Assembly: GCA_963702165.1 (NCBI GenBank)
Contig: OY969722.1
Coordinates: 620,001 to 684,000 of the forward strand
DNA: 64,000 nucleotides
Direction of reading: 5' to 3'
Origin: Terrimesophilobacter sp963702165
GTDB taxonomy: Bacteria; Actinomycetota; Actinomycetes; Actinomycetales; Microbacteriaceae
The translations under genes and the position numbers were made by a program. This document shows positions 8,564 through 17,909 of the stretch, piece by piece. The notes below the pieces were generated by a model. The model searched no databases. It saw only the letters and a program-made list of their open reading frames with translations, and was not told the origin of the DNA. Position 1 is the first letter of the stretch. Every line of letters begins with the position of its first letter.

Positions 8564-10065
8564 GATGCACCAGCCGAGGTTGCCGAGCTGACCAGCTGGC
8601 ACGCCGACTGGTCGGGGCTCAAGGTTGCCGTGCTCGGCAGCGGGGTCACCGGCTTCGCAGTGGCCGACACGCTTGTCGAACTGGGCGCAGACGTGTTCGT
8701 GATCTCGGAGCGCACCGACGACACGACGGCTACCATCCTCGAGGTGCTCGGTGTCCGGCAGCTGGTCACGTCGCTCGGTTCGGTTCCGCCGGAGCTCAGC
8801 GAATTCGCCCCGGAGCTGGTCGTCGTCTCACCGGGCTTCTCGCCGTCGCATCCGGTCGTCGTCTGGGCGACGGATGCCTCGACTGCCGGTGTGGGGCGAG
8901 GTCGAGCTCGCGTGGCGATTGCGCGACAAGATCGGATCGCCCGCGCACTGGATCGCCATCACCGGCACCAACGGCAAGACCACCACGGTGCAGCTGACGA
9001 CCTCGATGCTGCTCGCCGACGGCTACCGCGCGGTGGCCTGCGGCAACGTGGGTGTGCCGGTGCTGGACGCCATCCGCGACCCGAACGGCTTCGACGTGCT
9101 CGTCGTCGAACTCTCCAGCTTCCAGCTGCACTACTCGCACAGCCTCTCGCCGTATTCCAGCGTGTGCCTGAATGTCGCCGACGACCACCTGGACTGGCAC
9201 GGCTCGGCGCGAGGCCTACCGCGACGCCAAGGCGCGCGTGTATGACAACACGCAGGTGGCGTGCGTGTACAACGCGGACGATCAGGTCACCGTGGGCTTC
9301 GTCGAGGAAGCGGATGTGATCGAGGGCGCACGTGCGATCGGGTTCAGTCTCGGCCCACCCGGCCCCAGCGACTTCGGCATCGTCGACGGCATCCTGTGCG
9401 ATCGGGCCTTCCTCGAAGACCGGCGCAACGCGGCCCTCGAGATCACCACCCTCGACGAGTTGGCGTCGATCGGTCTCGCCGGCGGCCACATGGTCGCGAA
9501 CGTGCTCGCCGCGAGCGCGCTCGCACGCTCCTTCGGGGCGTCGATCGAGGGCATCCGGCTCGCGCTGAGCGGCTTCCAAGCTGACCACCACCGCACCGAG
9601 CGGGTTGCCTACCAGTCCGGGGTGCTGTGGGTGGACGACTCAAAGGCGACCAACCCGCATGCGGCCCGTGCATCGCTGCGCTCCTTCAGCCCCGTCGTGT
9701 GGATAGTCGGCGGGCTGTTCAAGGGCGCAGACCCGGATGAGCTCGTCTCCGAGGTCGCTGGACGGTTGCGTGCTGCGATCATCATCGGCGCCGACCGTGC
9801 AATCATCTCGGCGGCATTCAGGCGACACGCGCCCGAACTGCCGGTGTTCGAAGTCGGTGAGGCTGACACTGAAGACGTGATGCCGACGGCGGTGGGCCTT
9901 GCGGCTCAGCTCGCGGTGGAGGGAGACACCGTGCTCCTCGCCCCGGCTGCGGCGTCGATGGATCAGTTCACTGACTACGCGGACCGCGGTCGCCGTTTCC
10001 AGGCGGCAGTGCACGAGATTCTGGGAGAAGAGGGCGATGACGACGAACCTCCCTCGAGCGAGTAA
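8560..10065 (+). CDS. murD: UDP-MurNAc-L-Ala:D-Glu ligase MurD (frame changes)
   Basis: MurD adds D-glutamate to UDP-MurNAc-L-alanine with ATP. The N-terminal UDP-binding part (KVAVLGSGVTGFAVADTL), the P-loop GTNGKTTTVQ, SSFQLHYS, NVADDHLDWHG, the DDSKATNPHA motif and a C-terminal LLAPAAASMDQFTDYADRG are all present but spread over three frames. Changes fit one extra base at about 8560-8570, 8880-8892 and 9205-9215. Removing three bases gives 500 residues, a normal length. The start is uncertain because the first change lies in it; an ATG at 8560 would overlap the corrected mraY stop. The 3' end overlaps ftsW by 29 bases. Confidence 0.88.
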
Positions 10066-11257
10066 GGGCGACCAACCGGCCCACGACTCCAGCTCGCCCC
10101 CCGCGGTCGTCGTCGCCGTGCGCAAGATCTTCGCGGCCGAGACCGGGAACTACTTCCTGCTGCTCGGCACGACGCTGTTCCTGGTCGTCTTCGGCCTCGT
10201 GATGGTGCTGTCCTCCTCGGCGGTCGAGTCGTTCAAGGAGGCGGGCGACTTCTTCGCCTCATTCGTGCGGCAGGGCATCTTCGCGCTCATCGCGTTGCCG
10301 ATCATGCTGATGGCCTCCCGGATGCGCGCAGCTTTCTGGCGGCGCTGGTCGGGCACGGCGATGATCATCGCGATGGTGTTGCAGCTTCTCGTGGTGGCCA
10401 CACCGCTCGGCCTCGCGGAGGGCGGCAACAAGAACTGGATCATTCTTGGCTCGCTCAGCTTCCAGCCCTCCGAGGTGCTCAAGGTGGCGCTGGTGATCTG
10501 GCTCGGCATGATCCTCGCCAAGAAGATCACGGTGCTCGACGACTGGCGTGAGCTGATGATGCCGCTCGGTGTCATCTCGGCGGTCGCGATCGGCCTGGTC
10601 GTACTCGGTGGCGACGTCGGCACCTCGATCGTGCTCGTTGCGATCGTGTTCGGTGCGGTGTTCTTCGCCGGGGTGAGACTCCGGATGTTCGTACTGCCGG
10701 TCCTGGCCATCATCGTCGCTGCGGTCGTGCTGACCAGCGGTGGCAGCCGGGGGGACCGGATCAGCGTGTGGCGGTCCGGCTGCACCAACCCGCAGGACTA
10801 CGCCGAACGGTGCTGGCAGACGCTGCACGGATGGTGGGCACTCGCATCCGGTGGCGTGTTCGGTGTCGGGCTCGGCAATTCCAAGGCGAAGTGGTCCTGG
10901 TTGCCCGCTGCCGACAACGACTTCATCTTCGCGGTGATCGGTGAGGAGCTCGGCCTGCTCGGGGCGATCGTCGTGCTGGCCCTGTTCGTGGTGCTTGCGA
11001 TCGCGTTCGTGCGGATCATCCGGTCCAACCAGGATCCGTTTGCGCGCATCACCGTGAGCGCGATCATGGTGTGGATCCTCAGCCAGTCATTCATCAACAT
11101 CGCGGTCGTGCTCGGGCTGCTGCCGGTGCTGGGCGTTCCGCTGCCGCTGATCTCGGCCGGAGGCACATCGCTCGTGACGACGATGTTCGCGATCGGCATT
11201 GCGCTCTCGTTCGCCCGAGCGCCGGTTCGCGCGCGAGCGGAGGTGCCAGCGTCGTGA
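10037..11257 (+). CDS. ftsW: Septal peptidoglycan glycosyltransferase FtsW
   Basis: SEDS-family polytopic membrane protein that polymerises lipid II at the septum, working with FtsI. The 406 residues hold about ten hydrophobic segments, and the family signature GVPLPLISAGGTSL is near the C terminus, with LGSLSFQPSEVLKVAL in the middle. I chose the ATG at 10037, preceded by GGGAGAAGAGGG, over an upstream start inside murD that would add 46 residues not typical of FtsW. The stop overlaps the murG GTG by four bases. Confidence 0.95.
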   Translation: MTTNLPRASKGDQPAHDSSSPPAVVVAVRKIFAAETGNYFLLLGTTLFLVVFGLVMVLSSSAVESFKEAGDFFASFVRQGIFALIALPIMLMASRMRAAFWRRWSGTAMIIAMVLQLLVVATPLGLAEGGNKNWIILGSLSFQPSEVLKVALVIWLGMILAKKITVLDDWRELMMPLGVISAVAIGLVVLGGDVGTSIVLVAIVFGAVFFAGVRLRMFVLPVLAIIVAAVVLTSGGSRGDRISVWRSGCTNPQDYAERCWQTLHGWWALASGGVFGVGLGNSKAKWSWLPAADNDFIFAVIGEELGLLGAIVVLALFVVLAIAFVRIIRSNQDPFARITVSAIMVWILSQSFINIAVVLGLLPVLGVPLPLISAGGTSLVTTMFAIGIALSFARAPVRARAEVPAS

Positions 11258-12339
11258 CGCGCTATCTGCTTGTCGGCGGTGGCACCGCCGGACACGTGAA
11301 CCCGCTGCTCGCGGTCGCCGACCGCATCCGCCAGACGGAGCCGGATGCAGACATTGTCGTGCTGGGCACCCGGGAGGGGCTGGAGTCGCGGCTCGTCCCC
11401 GCGCGCGGCTACGAACTGGTGACCATCGACCGGCTGCCGTTCCCGCGCCGGCCGAACCGTGCGGCGCTGCGGTTCCCGAAGCGGTTCAGGACTCTCGTCG
11501 ACCGGGTCGCCGAGCTCATCCGCGAGCACCGGATCGACGTCGTCGTCGGCTTCGGCGGCTACGTCTCCGCGCCCGCCTACCTCGCCGCCAGGCGGACGGC
11601 GGTGCCCATCGTCATCCACGAGGCGAACGCGGTGCCCGGCATGGCCAACCGGCTCGGGGCACTGTTCACCCGTTTCGTCGGCGTCGCATTCGCAGGGACT
11701 CGCCTGCGTGGCGCGCGCTACGTCGGGATGCCGTTGCGACGGGAGCTCGAGAGGCTCGACCGGCGGGGTATCCGACCAGAGGCGCTCGCCTTCTTCGGTC
11801 TGGACGAGCGCCGACCGGTGCTGCTGGTGACCGGCGGGTCGCTCGGCGCGCTGCGCATCAACGAGACCGTCAACCGGGCAGCCGCATCGATCATCGGCGC
11901 CGGCTGGCAGTTGCTGCACATCGTGGGGGAGCGGTCAGAGCTGCGACACTCCGAGCTGGCCGACTACCGCATCCTGGCGTACTGCGACCGCATGGACCTC
12001 GCTTACGCGGCCGCCGACCTGGTGCTCGCCCGCTCCGGCTCCGGCACGGTCAGCGAGGTCAGCGCACTCGGGCTGCCCGCGGTGTACGTGCCACTCCCGA
12101 TCGGCAACGGCGAGCAGCGCAAGAACGCGCGCGGCGTTGAGGAGGCCGGCGGCGCGATCATCGTCGACAACGCTCAGTTCACCCCGGAGTGGGTGAACGA
12201 CGTGCTCGTGCCGCTCCTGCAGCGTCCGGCGGCGACAGCGCACATGGCCGCAAGCGCCGAGACCACCGGCGTACGGGACGGCACCGACCGCACGATCGCG
12301 CTCATCAACGACGCACTAGCCCAGGGACACACCCGATGA
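11254..12339 (+). CDS. murG: Lipid II synthase MurG
   Basis: MurG is the peripheral membrane GT28 transferase that adds GlcNAc to lipid I to form lipid II. The N-terminal glycine-rich loop GGGTAGHVNPLLAVA follows the start directly, VVVGFGGYVSAPAYLAA and HEANAVPGMANRL are classical, and ARSGSGTVSEV is the UDP-GlcNAc site. The GTG at 11254 overlaps the ftsW stop (GTGA). With 361 residues the length is normal. The stop overlaps murC by four bases. Confidence 0.96.
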   Translation: MTRYLLVGGGTAGHVNPLLAVADRIRQTEPDADIVVLGTREGLESRLVPARGYELVTIDRLPFPRRPNRAALRFPKRFRTLVDRVAELIREHRIDVVVGFGGYVSAPAYLAARRTAVPIVIHEANAVPGMANRLGALFTRFVGVAFAGTRLRGARYVGMPLRRELERLDRRGIRPEALAFFGLDERRPVLLVTGGSLGALRINETVNRAAASIIGAGWQLLHIVGERSELRHSELADYRILAYCDRMDLAYAAADLVLARSGSGTVSEVSALGLPAVYVPLPIGNGEQRKNARGVEEAGGAIIVDNAQFTPEWVNDVLVPLLQRPAATAHMAASAETTGVRDGTDRTIALINDALAQGHTR

Positions 12340-13739
12340 TCAAGTCCGATTTCTCGCAAGCCTTCCCCGATGAGCACGGCACGGTGCACTTCGTCGGCAT
12401 CGGCGGAGCAGGCATGAGCGGCATCGCCGCGCTGTTCGTCGCCGCAGGCATCCCGGTGACCGGATCGGATATGCGCGACACCGACACCGTCGCCGCATTG
12501 CGCCGGAAAGGCGTGCGGATAGCGATCGGCCACGACGCCGCGAACGTGGCGGGCGCCGACACCCTTGTGGTCAGCGGGGCGATCGCCGAGGACAACCCGG
12601 AATACCTCGCGGCTCGCGAGCGCGGCCTGCCCACCGTTCACCGGGCGCGGGCGCTGGCCTGGCTCACCGACCGTCACCGCGTCGTCGCGGTAGCCGGGGC
12701 ACACGGCAAGACCACCTCCACCGCGATGATCGTCACCGCGCTGAAGGCCATCGGAGCGGACCCGAGCTTCGTCAATGGCGGAGTCATCCGCACCCTCGGT
12801 GTGAGCGCCGCGCCGGGCGCAGACGACCTGTTCGTCGTCGAGGCGGATGAATCCGATGGCTCGTTCCTGCTCTACAACACCGCGTGGTCGCTGATCACCA
12901 ACGTCGACCCCGACCACCTCGACCATTTCGGCTCGGAGCAGGCGTTCGCGCAGGCGTTCATCGACTTCGCCAGCAAGGCGCGCGAGGGCGTCGTGATCTC
13001 CGCCGACGATGCAGGCGCTGTGGCGATCACGCCGCGCATCGACGGGCCGCAGGTCGTCACCTTCGGGACCGCCCAGGATGCGATGGTGCGCGTGCACTCG
13101 CTCGAGCTCGGTCCCACGGTGTCGTTCACGATTCGCTGGCAGGACGCCGACCATCCGGTGCGGCTACGCGTGCCCGGACTGCACAACGCGATCAACGCCG
13201 CGGGAGCCTTCGGCGTGCTGGTGGGCCTCGGGTTCGCACCCGAGCGGATCGTGGCGGGCCTGCAGGAGTTCGGTGGCGCTGAGCGTCGGTTCGAGCTGCG
13301 CGGCGAGGTCCGCGGCATCCGGGTCTTCGACGATTTCGCGCACCACCCGACCGAGCTGAGGGCCGCGCTGAGCGGCGCCCGTGCGGTGGCCGGCGCGGGA
13401 AGGGTCATCCCGATCTTCCAGCCGCACCTGTACTCGCGCACCCGGATGCTTGCCGCCGAGTTCGCCGAGGTGCTCGAGACGCTGGCGGATGAGACCATCG
13501 TCGTGCCGATCTACGGCGCCCGACAGGACCCAGAGCCCGGAGTGACCGGCGCGCTGATCACCGAACGCTTCAGCGACGGCGCACGCGCACACTACATCGA
13601 CGACTGGGACGAAGCGGCACGCTTCGCGGCGTCGATCGCCAGGCCGGGGGACATCGTGATGCCCATGGGCGGTGGCGACATCTACCGCATCGTGCCCACG
13701 CTGATCGAGGCGCTCGAGCGCGCACCGGAGAAGACATGA
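12336..13739 (+). CDS. murC: UDP-N-acetylmuramate:L-alanine ligase MurC
   Basis: MurC joins the first L-alanine to UDP-MurNAc with ATP. The N-terminal Rossmann motif HFVGIGGAGMSGIA, the P-loop VAGAHGKTTSTAM near residue 122, EADESDGSF, NVDPDHLDHFG and DDFAHHPTE are all in place. The protein has 467 residues. Starting at ATG 12336 gives the four-base overlap with murG; its own stop overlaps the ftsQ ATG in the same way, so murG-murC-ftsQ form a translational chain. Confidence 0.97.
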   Translation: MIKSDFSQAFPDEHGTVHFVGIGGAGMSGIAALFVAAGIPVTGSDMRDTDTVAALRRKGVRIAIGHDAANVAGADTLVVSGAIAEDNPEYLAARERGLPTVHRARALAWLTDRHRVVAVAGAHGKTTSTAMIVTALKAIGADPSFVNGGVIRTLGVSAAPGADDLFVVEADESDGSFLLYNTAWSLITNVDPDHLDHFGSEQAFAQAFIDFASKAREGVVISADDAGAVAITPRIDGPQVVTFGTAQDAMVRVHSLELGPTVSFTIRWQDADHPVRLRVPGLHNAINAAGAFGVLVGLGFAPERIVAGLQEFGGAERRFELRGEVRGIRVFDDFAHHPTELRAALSGARAVAGAGRVIPIFQPHLYSRTRMLAAEFAEVLETLADETIVVPIYGARQDPEPGVTGALITERFSDGARAHYIDDWDEAARFAASIARPGDIVMPMGGGDIYRIVPTLIEALERAPEKT

Positions 13740-14743
13740 AGCGGCCGGAGGGGTTTGACCCGCGCGTCGAGCCCGCCGCCCCCGAACGCAAGCGCAGGGC
13801 ACCCCGTGTGACGGTGCCGCGCCCGGAGCCCAAGCCTCGCCCAGCGGCGACGCCGACCCCGACGAAGGTCGCGCCGCCGAAGACCCGAGAACCGAAGGCC
13901 AGGGCGCCGCGGGAGCCGGCCGCAGGGTCGCAGCGCCCGGAGACGAGACCGTCGACGCCGAAGAACATCGACCGTCGAGCGCGCGCCGAAGTGCGCAAGG
14001 CTGCGCGCGAACGCCGCCGGTATGAGAGGGGCGAGGTCCGCCGCTTCACCCGCCGCGCACGTCACCGCAGGGCGGCCTGGCTCTCGGTCGGCGCCGTCGT
14101 CGTGCTGCTCGGCGGCCTGCTGGCGGTCGCCGTGTACTCGCCGCTGCTCGCGCTGCGCGAGATCCGGATCGTCGGCACCGCGCGAGTCGACCCCGCCCAG
14201 TTGCGGGACGCGATCGACGGCCAGCTTGGCACTCCGCTCGCGCTGCTCGACCACCAGGCGCTGCGGGACGAACTGGGCGCGTTTCCGCTCATCCGTTCCT
14301 ACGTGACCGAGCTCGTGCCGCCGGGGACCCTCATCGTGAGCATCGTTGAGCGGCAGCCGGTCGGTGCCCTCGCCGTCGGCGGCGCTTTCGAGGTGGTCGA
14401 TCCGGCCGGGATCGTGGTCGAGTCGGCAGCGGAACGACCGGCCGGGGTGCCGCTGATCGATGTCGGCGCGCAAGGATCGAAGGCTGACGGCTTCGTCGCG
14501 GTGGTCGAGGTGCTGCTGGCGCTGCCAGAGGCGGTGCGCGTGCAGGTGGACAGCGCAACGGCGACCACGAAGGATGACGTGACGCTGACGCTTGCGGGCA
14601 CGGCGAACCGTGTCGTGTGGGGGAGCGCTGACCGCTCCGACCTGAAGGCGCGCGTGCTCGCGCAGCTGATGGCCGCGCAACCGGGAGGCACGCTCGAGTA
14701 CGACGTGTCCGCTCCGCTCAGCCCCGTGGTCCGCCCCGCGTAG
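13736..14743 (+). CDS. ftsQ: Cell division protein FtsQ/DivIB
   Basis: Bitopic divisome scaffold protein. A long basic, Pro/Ala-rich cytoplasmic region (residues 1 to about 113) is followed by a single membrane helix at about 115-138 and an extracytoplasmic POTRA domain (LREIRIVGTARVDPAQLRDAI, about 140-210) and FtsQ domain. FtsQ links the early Z-ring proteins to FtsI-FtsW through FtsL and FtsB. The 335-residue length is within the actinobacterial range, with the N-terminal tail accounting for much of the variation. A perfect inverted repeat lies just after its stop. Confidence 0.93.
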   Translation: MKRPEGFDPRVEPAAPERKRRAPRVTVPRPEPKPRPAATPTPTKVAPPKTREPKARAPREPAAGSQRPETRPSTPKNIDRRARAEVRKAARERRRYERGEVRRFTRRARHRRAAWLSVGAVVVLLGGLLAVAVYSPLLALREIRIVGTARVDPAQLRDAIDGQLGTPLALLDHQALRDELGAFPLIRSYVTELVPPGTLIVSIVERQPVGALAVGGAFEVVDPAGIVVESAAERPAGVPLIDVGAQGSKADGFVAVVEVLLALPEAVRVQVDSATATTKDDVTLTLAGTANRVVWGSADRSDLKARVLAQLMAAQPGGTLEYDVSAPLSPVVRPA

Positions 14744-14753
14744 CCCCCACCAT

Positions 14754-14815
14754 CCGATGACGTTTGTGCCACCCGGCGCCGAACGTTCGCCCTCGGATGG
14801 CACAAACGTCATCGG
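14754..14815. repeat. Perfect 18-bp inverted repeat between ftsQ and ftsZ
   Basis: Arms CCGATGACGTTTGTGCCA (14754-14771) and its exact reverse complement (14798-14815) flank a 26-base loop, starting 10 bases after the ftsQ stop. There is no T-tract, so it is either a weak terminator, a processing site that separates ftsZ from the upstream operon, or a mobile REP-like palindrome. ftsZ starts 170 bases downstream. Confidence 0.85.
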
Positions 14816-14984
14816 AACCGGGCGGAAAGCTCTGCGAACGCTTGGATTTGGCGGGGAGTTTCCGACACGCGGGCACGCTTGCTCGCCCCCGAGCGGGGTC
14901 GGAATTAGCGTCTCAGTAGGAAAAGCAAGTGAAGCTTAACTTTAGACCTCAAGTAGAGGTTGAACGTACCACCGGAGGCCGGAC

Positions 14985-16142
14985 GTGACATCGAACCAGA
15001 ACTACCTCGCCGTCATCAAGGTGGTCGGCATCGGCGGTGGCGGCGTGAACGCCGTCAACCGCATGATCGAGATGGGACTCCGCGGAGTCGAGTTCATCGC
15101 GATCAACACCGATGCGCAGGCGCTGCTCATGAGCGACGCCGACGTCAAGCTGGACGTCGGACGGGAACTGACCCGCGGTCTCGGCGCCGGCGCCGACCCC
15201 GAGGTCGGTCGCCGTGCCGCGGAAGACCACGCCGAGGAGATCGAAGAGGCCCTGGCCGGCGCCGACATGGTGTTCGTCACCGCGGGCGAGGGCGGCGGCA
15301 CCGGTACCGGTGGCGCCCCGGTCGTCGCGCGCATCGCCAAGTCGATCGGCGCCCTGACAATCGGTGTCGTCACCAAGCCGTTCGGCTTCGAGGGCAAGCG
15401 GCGCGCGGCCCAGGCCGAGGACGGCGTCGCGGTGCTGAAGGGTGAGGTCGACACCCTCATCGTCGTCCCGAACGACCGCCTGCTGGAGATCAGCGACCGT
15501 GGCATCAGCTTCCTCGAAGCGTTCGCGACCGCCGACCAGGTGCTCCTCGCCGGCGTGCAGGGCATCACCGACCTCATCACGACGCCGGGCCTGATCAACC
15601 TCGACTTCGCCGACGTGAAGTCGGTCATGCAGGGCGCCGGTTCGGCGCTCATGGGCATCGGATCCTCGCGCGGCGCCGACCGGGCGATCAAGGCCGCGGA
15701 GCTCGCGGTCGCCAGCCCGCTGCTCGAGGCCAGCATCGACGGCGCGCACGGCGTGCTGCTGTCCATCCAGGGCGGCTCGAACCTCGGCATCTTCGAGATC
15801 AACGACGCGGCCCGCCTGGTGCAGGAAGCTGTGCACCCCGAGGCGAACATCATCTTCGGCGCAGTGATCGACGACACCCTCGGTGACGAGGTGCGCGTCA
15901 CGGTCATCGCAGCCGGGTTCGACGGTGGAGAGCCGGCGACCCGCAAGTCCGACCGCCGCTCCAACTACGTCACCGCCGGAGCGGCCGCGCCCGCGGTCAC
16001 CGCCGCCGCCGTCGCAGAGCCGGTCGCCGAGCCGGCCGATCCGATCGCCTGGGGTGCCGAGCCCGAGGTGCCGGTCCCCAGCGCCGACCCGGCGTTCGAC
16101 GACGCGAGCGACGACCTGGACATCCCCGACTTCCTGAAATGA
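14985..16142 (+). CDS. ftsZ: Cell division GTPase FtsZ
   Basis: Tubulin homologue that forms the Z ring. The GTP-binding motifs are clear: GGGGVNAVN near the N terminus and the tubulin signature GEGGGTGTGGAP near residues 103-114. The core ends around residue 320 and is followed by an Ala/Pro-rich linker and the conserved C-terminal peptide DDLDIPDFLK, which binds partners such as SepF and FtsW. The GTG at 14985 follows CCGGAGG. The 240-base gap upstream probably carries its own promoter. The stop overlaps yggS (ATGA). 385 residues. Confidence 0.98.
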   Translation: MTSNQNYLAVIKVVGIGGGGVNAVNRMIEMGLRGVEFIAINTDAQALLMSDADVKLDVGRELTRGLGAGADPEVGRRAAEDHAEEIEEALAGADMVFVTAGEGGGTGTGGAPVVARIAKSIGALTIGVVTKPFGFEGKRRAAQAEDGVAVLKGEVDTLIVVPNDRLLEISDRGISFLEAFATADQVLLAGVQGITDLITTPGLINLDFADVKSVMQGAGSALMGIGSSRGADRAIKAAELAVASPLLEASIDGAHGVLLSIQGGSNLGIFEINDAARLVQEAVHPEANIIFGAVIDDTLGDEVRVTVIAAGFDGGEPATRKSDRRSNYVTAGAAAPAVTAAAVAEPVAEPADPIAWGAEPEVPVPSADPAFDDASDDLDIPDFLK

Positions 16143-16822
16143 CCGATCAGTCCGCGCCGCTCGCCGAGCGCGTCGCGATGGTGCAACAGCAGATAGCGGA
16201 TGCCGCACGCGAGGCCGGCCGGGACCCCGGCGAGCTGACGACGATCGTCGTCACGAAGTTCCACCCCGCGTCGCTCGTGCGCGAGCTCGCCGCGCTCGGC
16301 ATGCGCGACATCGGCGAGAACCGGCACCAGGAGGCCCAGGCCAAGGCGGCGGAACTGACCGACGTCGACCTGCGCTGGCACTTCGTCGGCCAACTGCAGA
16401 GCAAGAAGGCCCGCGCGGTCCGCCAGTACGCCGACGTCATCCACTCCATCGACCGGGAGAACCTGGTCGACGTCCTCGCCTCCGACGAGAAGGAGATCGA
16501 CGCGCTCATCCAGTTGAACCTCACCGACGACCCCGGCCGCGGCGGGGCCCGCGACGACACCTTGGATCAACTCGTCGAGAAGGTGCTGGAGACCTCCGGT
16601 CTCCGCCTGCGCGGCGTGATGGCTGTCGCGCCGCTCGACGAGGACCCGCGCAGCGCATTCGCGCGCGTTCGGGCGGCTTCCGAGAGGGTCCGGACGCATG
16701 CTCCGGATGCGAGGTGGATCTCCGCCGGAATGTCTGGGGATTTCCGGGAAGCCATCTGGGAGGGCGCGACACACCTTCGCATCGGCACGGCAATCACCGG
16801 AAACCGGCCTCCGCGCGATTAA
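16139..16822 (+). CDS. YggS/PLPBP pyridoxal phosphate homeostasis protein
   Basis: A single-domain alanine racemase-like fold protein of 227 residues that binds pyridoxal 5'-phosphate on lysine and balances vitamin B6 and amino acid pools. VVTKFHPASLV contains the PLP lysine, IGENRHQEAQAK and WHFVGQLQSKKAR are family signatures, and ISAGMSGDFREAIWEGATHLRIGTAI is the phosphate-binding end. It overlaps ftsZ by four bases. In many actinobacteria a pgeF/ylmD laccase-domain gene sits between ftsZ and yggS; it is absent here. Confidence 0.95.
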   Translation: MTDQSAPLAERVAMVQQQIADAAREAGRDPGELTTIVVTKFHPASLVRELAALGMRDIGENRHQEAQAKAAELTDVDLRWHFVGQLQSKKARAVRQYADVIHSIDRENLVDVLASDEKEIDALIQLNLTDDPGRGGARDDTLDQLVEKVLETSGLRLRGVMAVAPLDEDPRSAFARVRAASERVRTHAPDARWISAGMSGDFREAIWEGATHLRIGTAITGNRPPRD

Positions 16823-16854
16823 TCTGGCAAGCAGAAGTTCTACAGGAGGACGAG

Positions 16855-17358
16855 ATGGCAAACCCGTTGCGCAAGACCATGGTCTATTTGGGACTCGCCG
16901 ACGAGGAGTTCGACTACGACGACGCTCCGCAGCACCAGCAGACGCAACATCAGCAGCATGGCGCGCCGGCTCCGGTCCAGGCCGCAGCTCCGCACCAGCA
17001 GCAGACCGCGCAGCGCGCGCCGGTGACACCGTTGCGCCGAGCGACTCCGGTCAAGGCAGCCCCGCAGGCCGAGCTCAACGAGATCCTCACCGTGCACCCG
17101 CGCCAGTACAAGGACGCCCAGGTCATCGCCGAGAGCTTCCGTGAGGGCATCCCTGTCATCATCAACCTGTCCCAGATGAGCGAACCGGAGGCGCGTCGCC
17201 TCGTGGACTTCGCCAGCGGACTCTCTCAGGGGCTCTATGGCAAGATCGAGCGTGTGACGAACAAGGTATTTCTGCTCTCACCCGCTCATGTCGCAGTGAG
17301 CGGCGACGAGGCCGAACTCGACGCGGACGTCGACGCGTCGTTCTTCCCGCAAGCGTGA
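16855..17358 (+). CDS. sepF: Cell division protein SepF
   Basis: SepF anchors FtsZ to the membrane in Gram-positive bacteria. An N-terminal amphipathic stretch (MANPLRKTMVYLGLADEE) is followed by a Gln/His-rich, low-complexity linker (about residues 25-60) and the conserved globular domain with NEILTVHPRQYKDAQVIAESFREG and VIINLSQM. The ATG at 16855 has the strong site AGGAGG eight bases upstream; an in-frame start further upstream would invade yggS. 167 residues. Confidence 0.96.
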   Translation: MANPLRKTMVYLGLADEEFDYDDAPQHQQTQHQQHGAPAPVQAAAPHQQQTAQRAPVTPLRRATPVKAAPQAELNEILTVHPRQYKDAQVIAESFREGIPVIINLSQMSEPEARRLVDFASGLSQGLYGKIERVTNKVFLLSPAHVAVSGDEAELDADVDASFFPQA

Positions 17359-17377
17359 GTCGGTTCGGGCGGTTCTG

Positions 17378-17674
17378 ATGGCGATCATCGGGACCATCCT
17401 CTATTACGCGCTGCTGCTGTACCTGCTGATGCTATGGGCGCGCTTCATTCTCGACCTCGTTCGCGCGTTCGCCAGACAATGGCGTCCCCGCGGCTTCGGC
17501 TTGGTCATCGCGGAGATCATCTACGCTCTGACCGACCCGCCCATCCGGGCGGTGCGGCGGATCGTACCGCCGCTGCGCGTCGGCGGTGCGGCGCTCGACT
17601 TCGCCTGGAGCATCGTCATGCTCGCGGTGATCATCCTCATCTACGTCGCGCTCGCACTGACTCGCGTCGGGTAG
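17378..17674 (+). CDS. YggT family membrane protein
   Basis: A 98-residue protein with two hydrophobic segments (about residues 4-28 and 72-95) separated by the family motif YALTDPPIRAVRRIVPPLRVGG. YggT proteins sit between sepF and divIVA in many Gram-positive bacteria; a role near the division site is suggested by position only. The gap to sepF is 19 bases. Confidence 0.92.
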   Translation: MAIIGTILYYALLLYLLMLWARFILDLVRAFARQWRPRGFGLVIAEIIYALTDPPIRAVRRIVPPLRVGGAALDFAWSIVMLAVIILIYVALALTRVG

Positions 17675-17909
17675 GGGCATCGCAAATGGGGGCTCCCGCC
17701 GGAGCGGACGCCCCGCTATCCTGTAGCGCATCCGGTCCCTGTGAGGTTACGCGCAAGGTGGCTGTGTACTCTTGACCGAGGGTCGTTGGACCTTTCAGTC
17801 CGGACACGCTGCCGCACACGAGCGGCAAGGCGGCCGGCGGGGGATTATTTTGTTAGCGTTACTGGTACGTCTTTCCTGACGCGCCCGATGAGTTGTGAAG
17901 GTGGCACCA

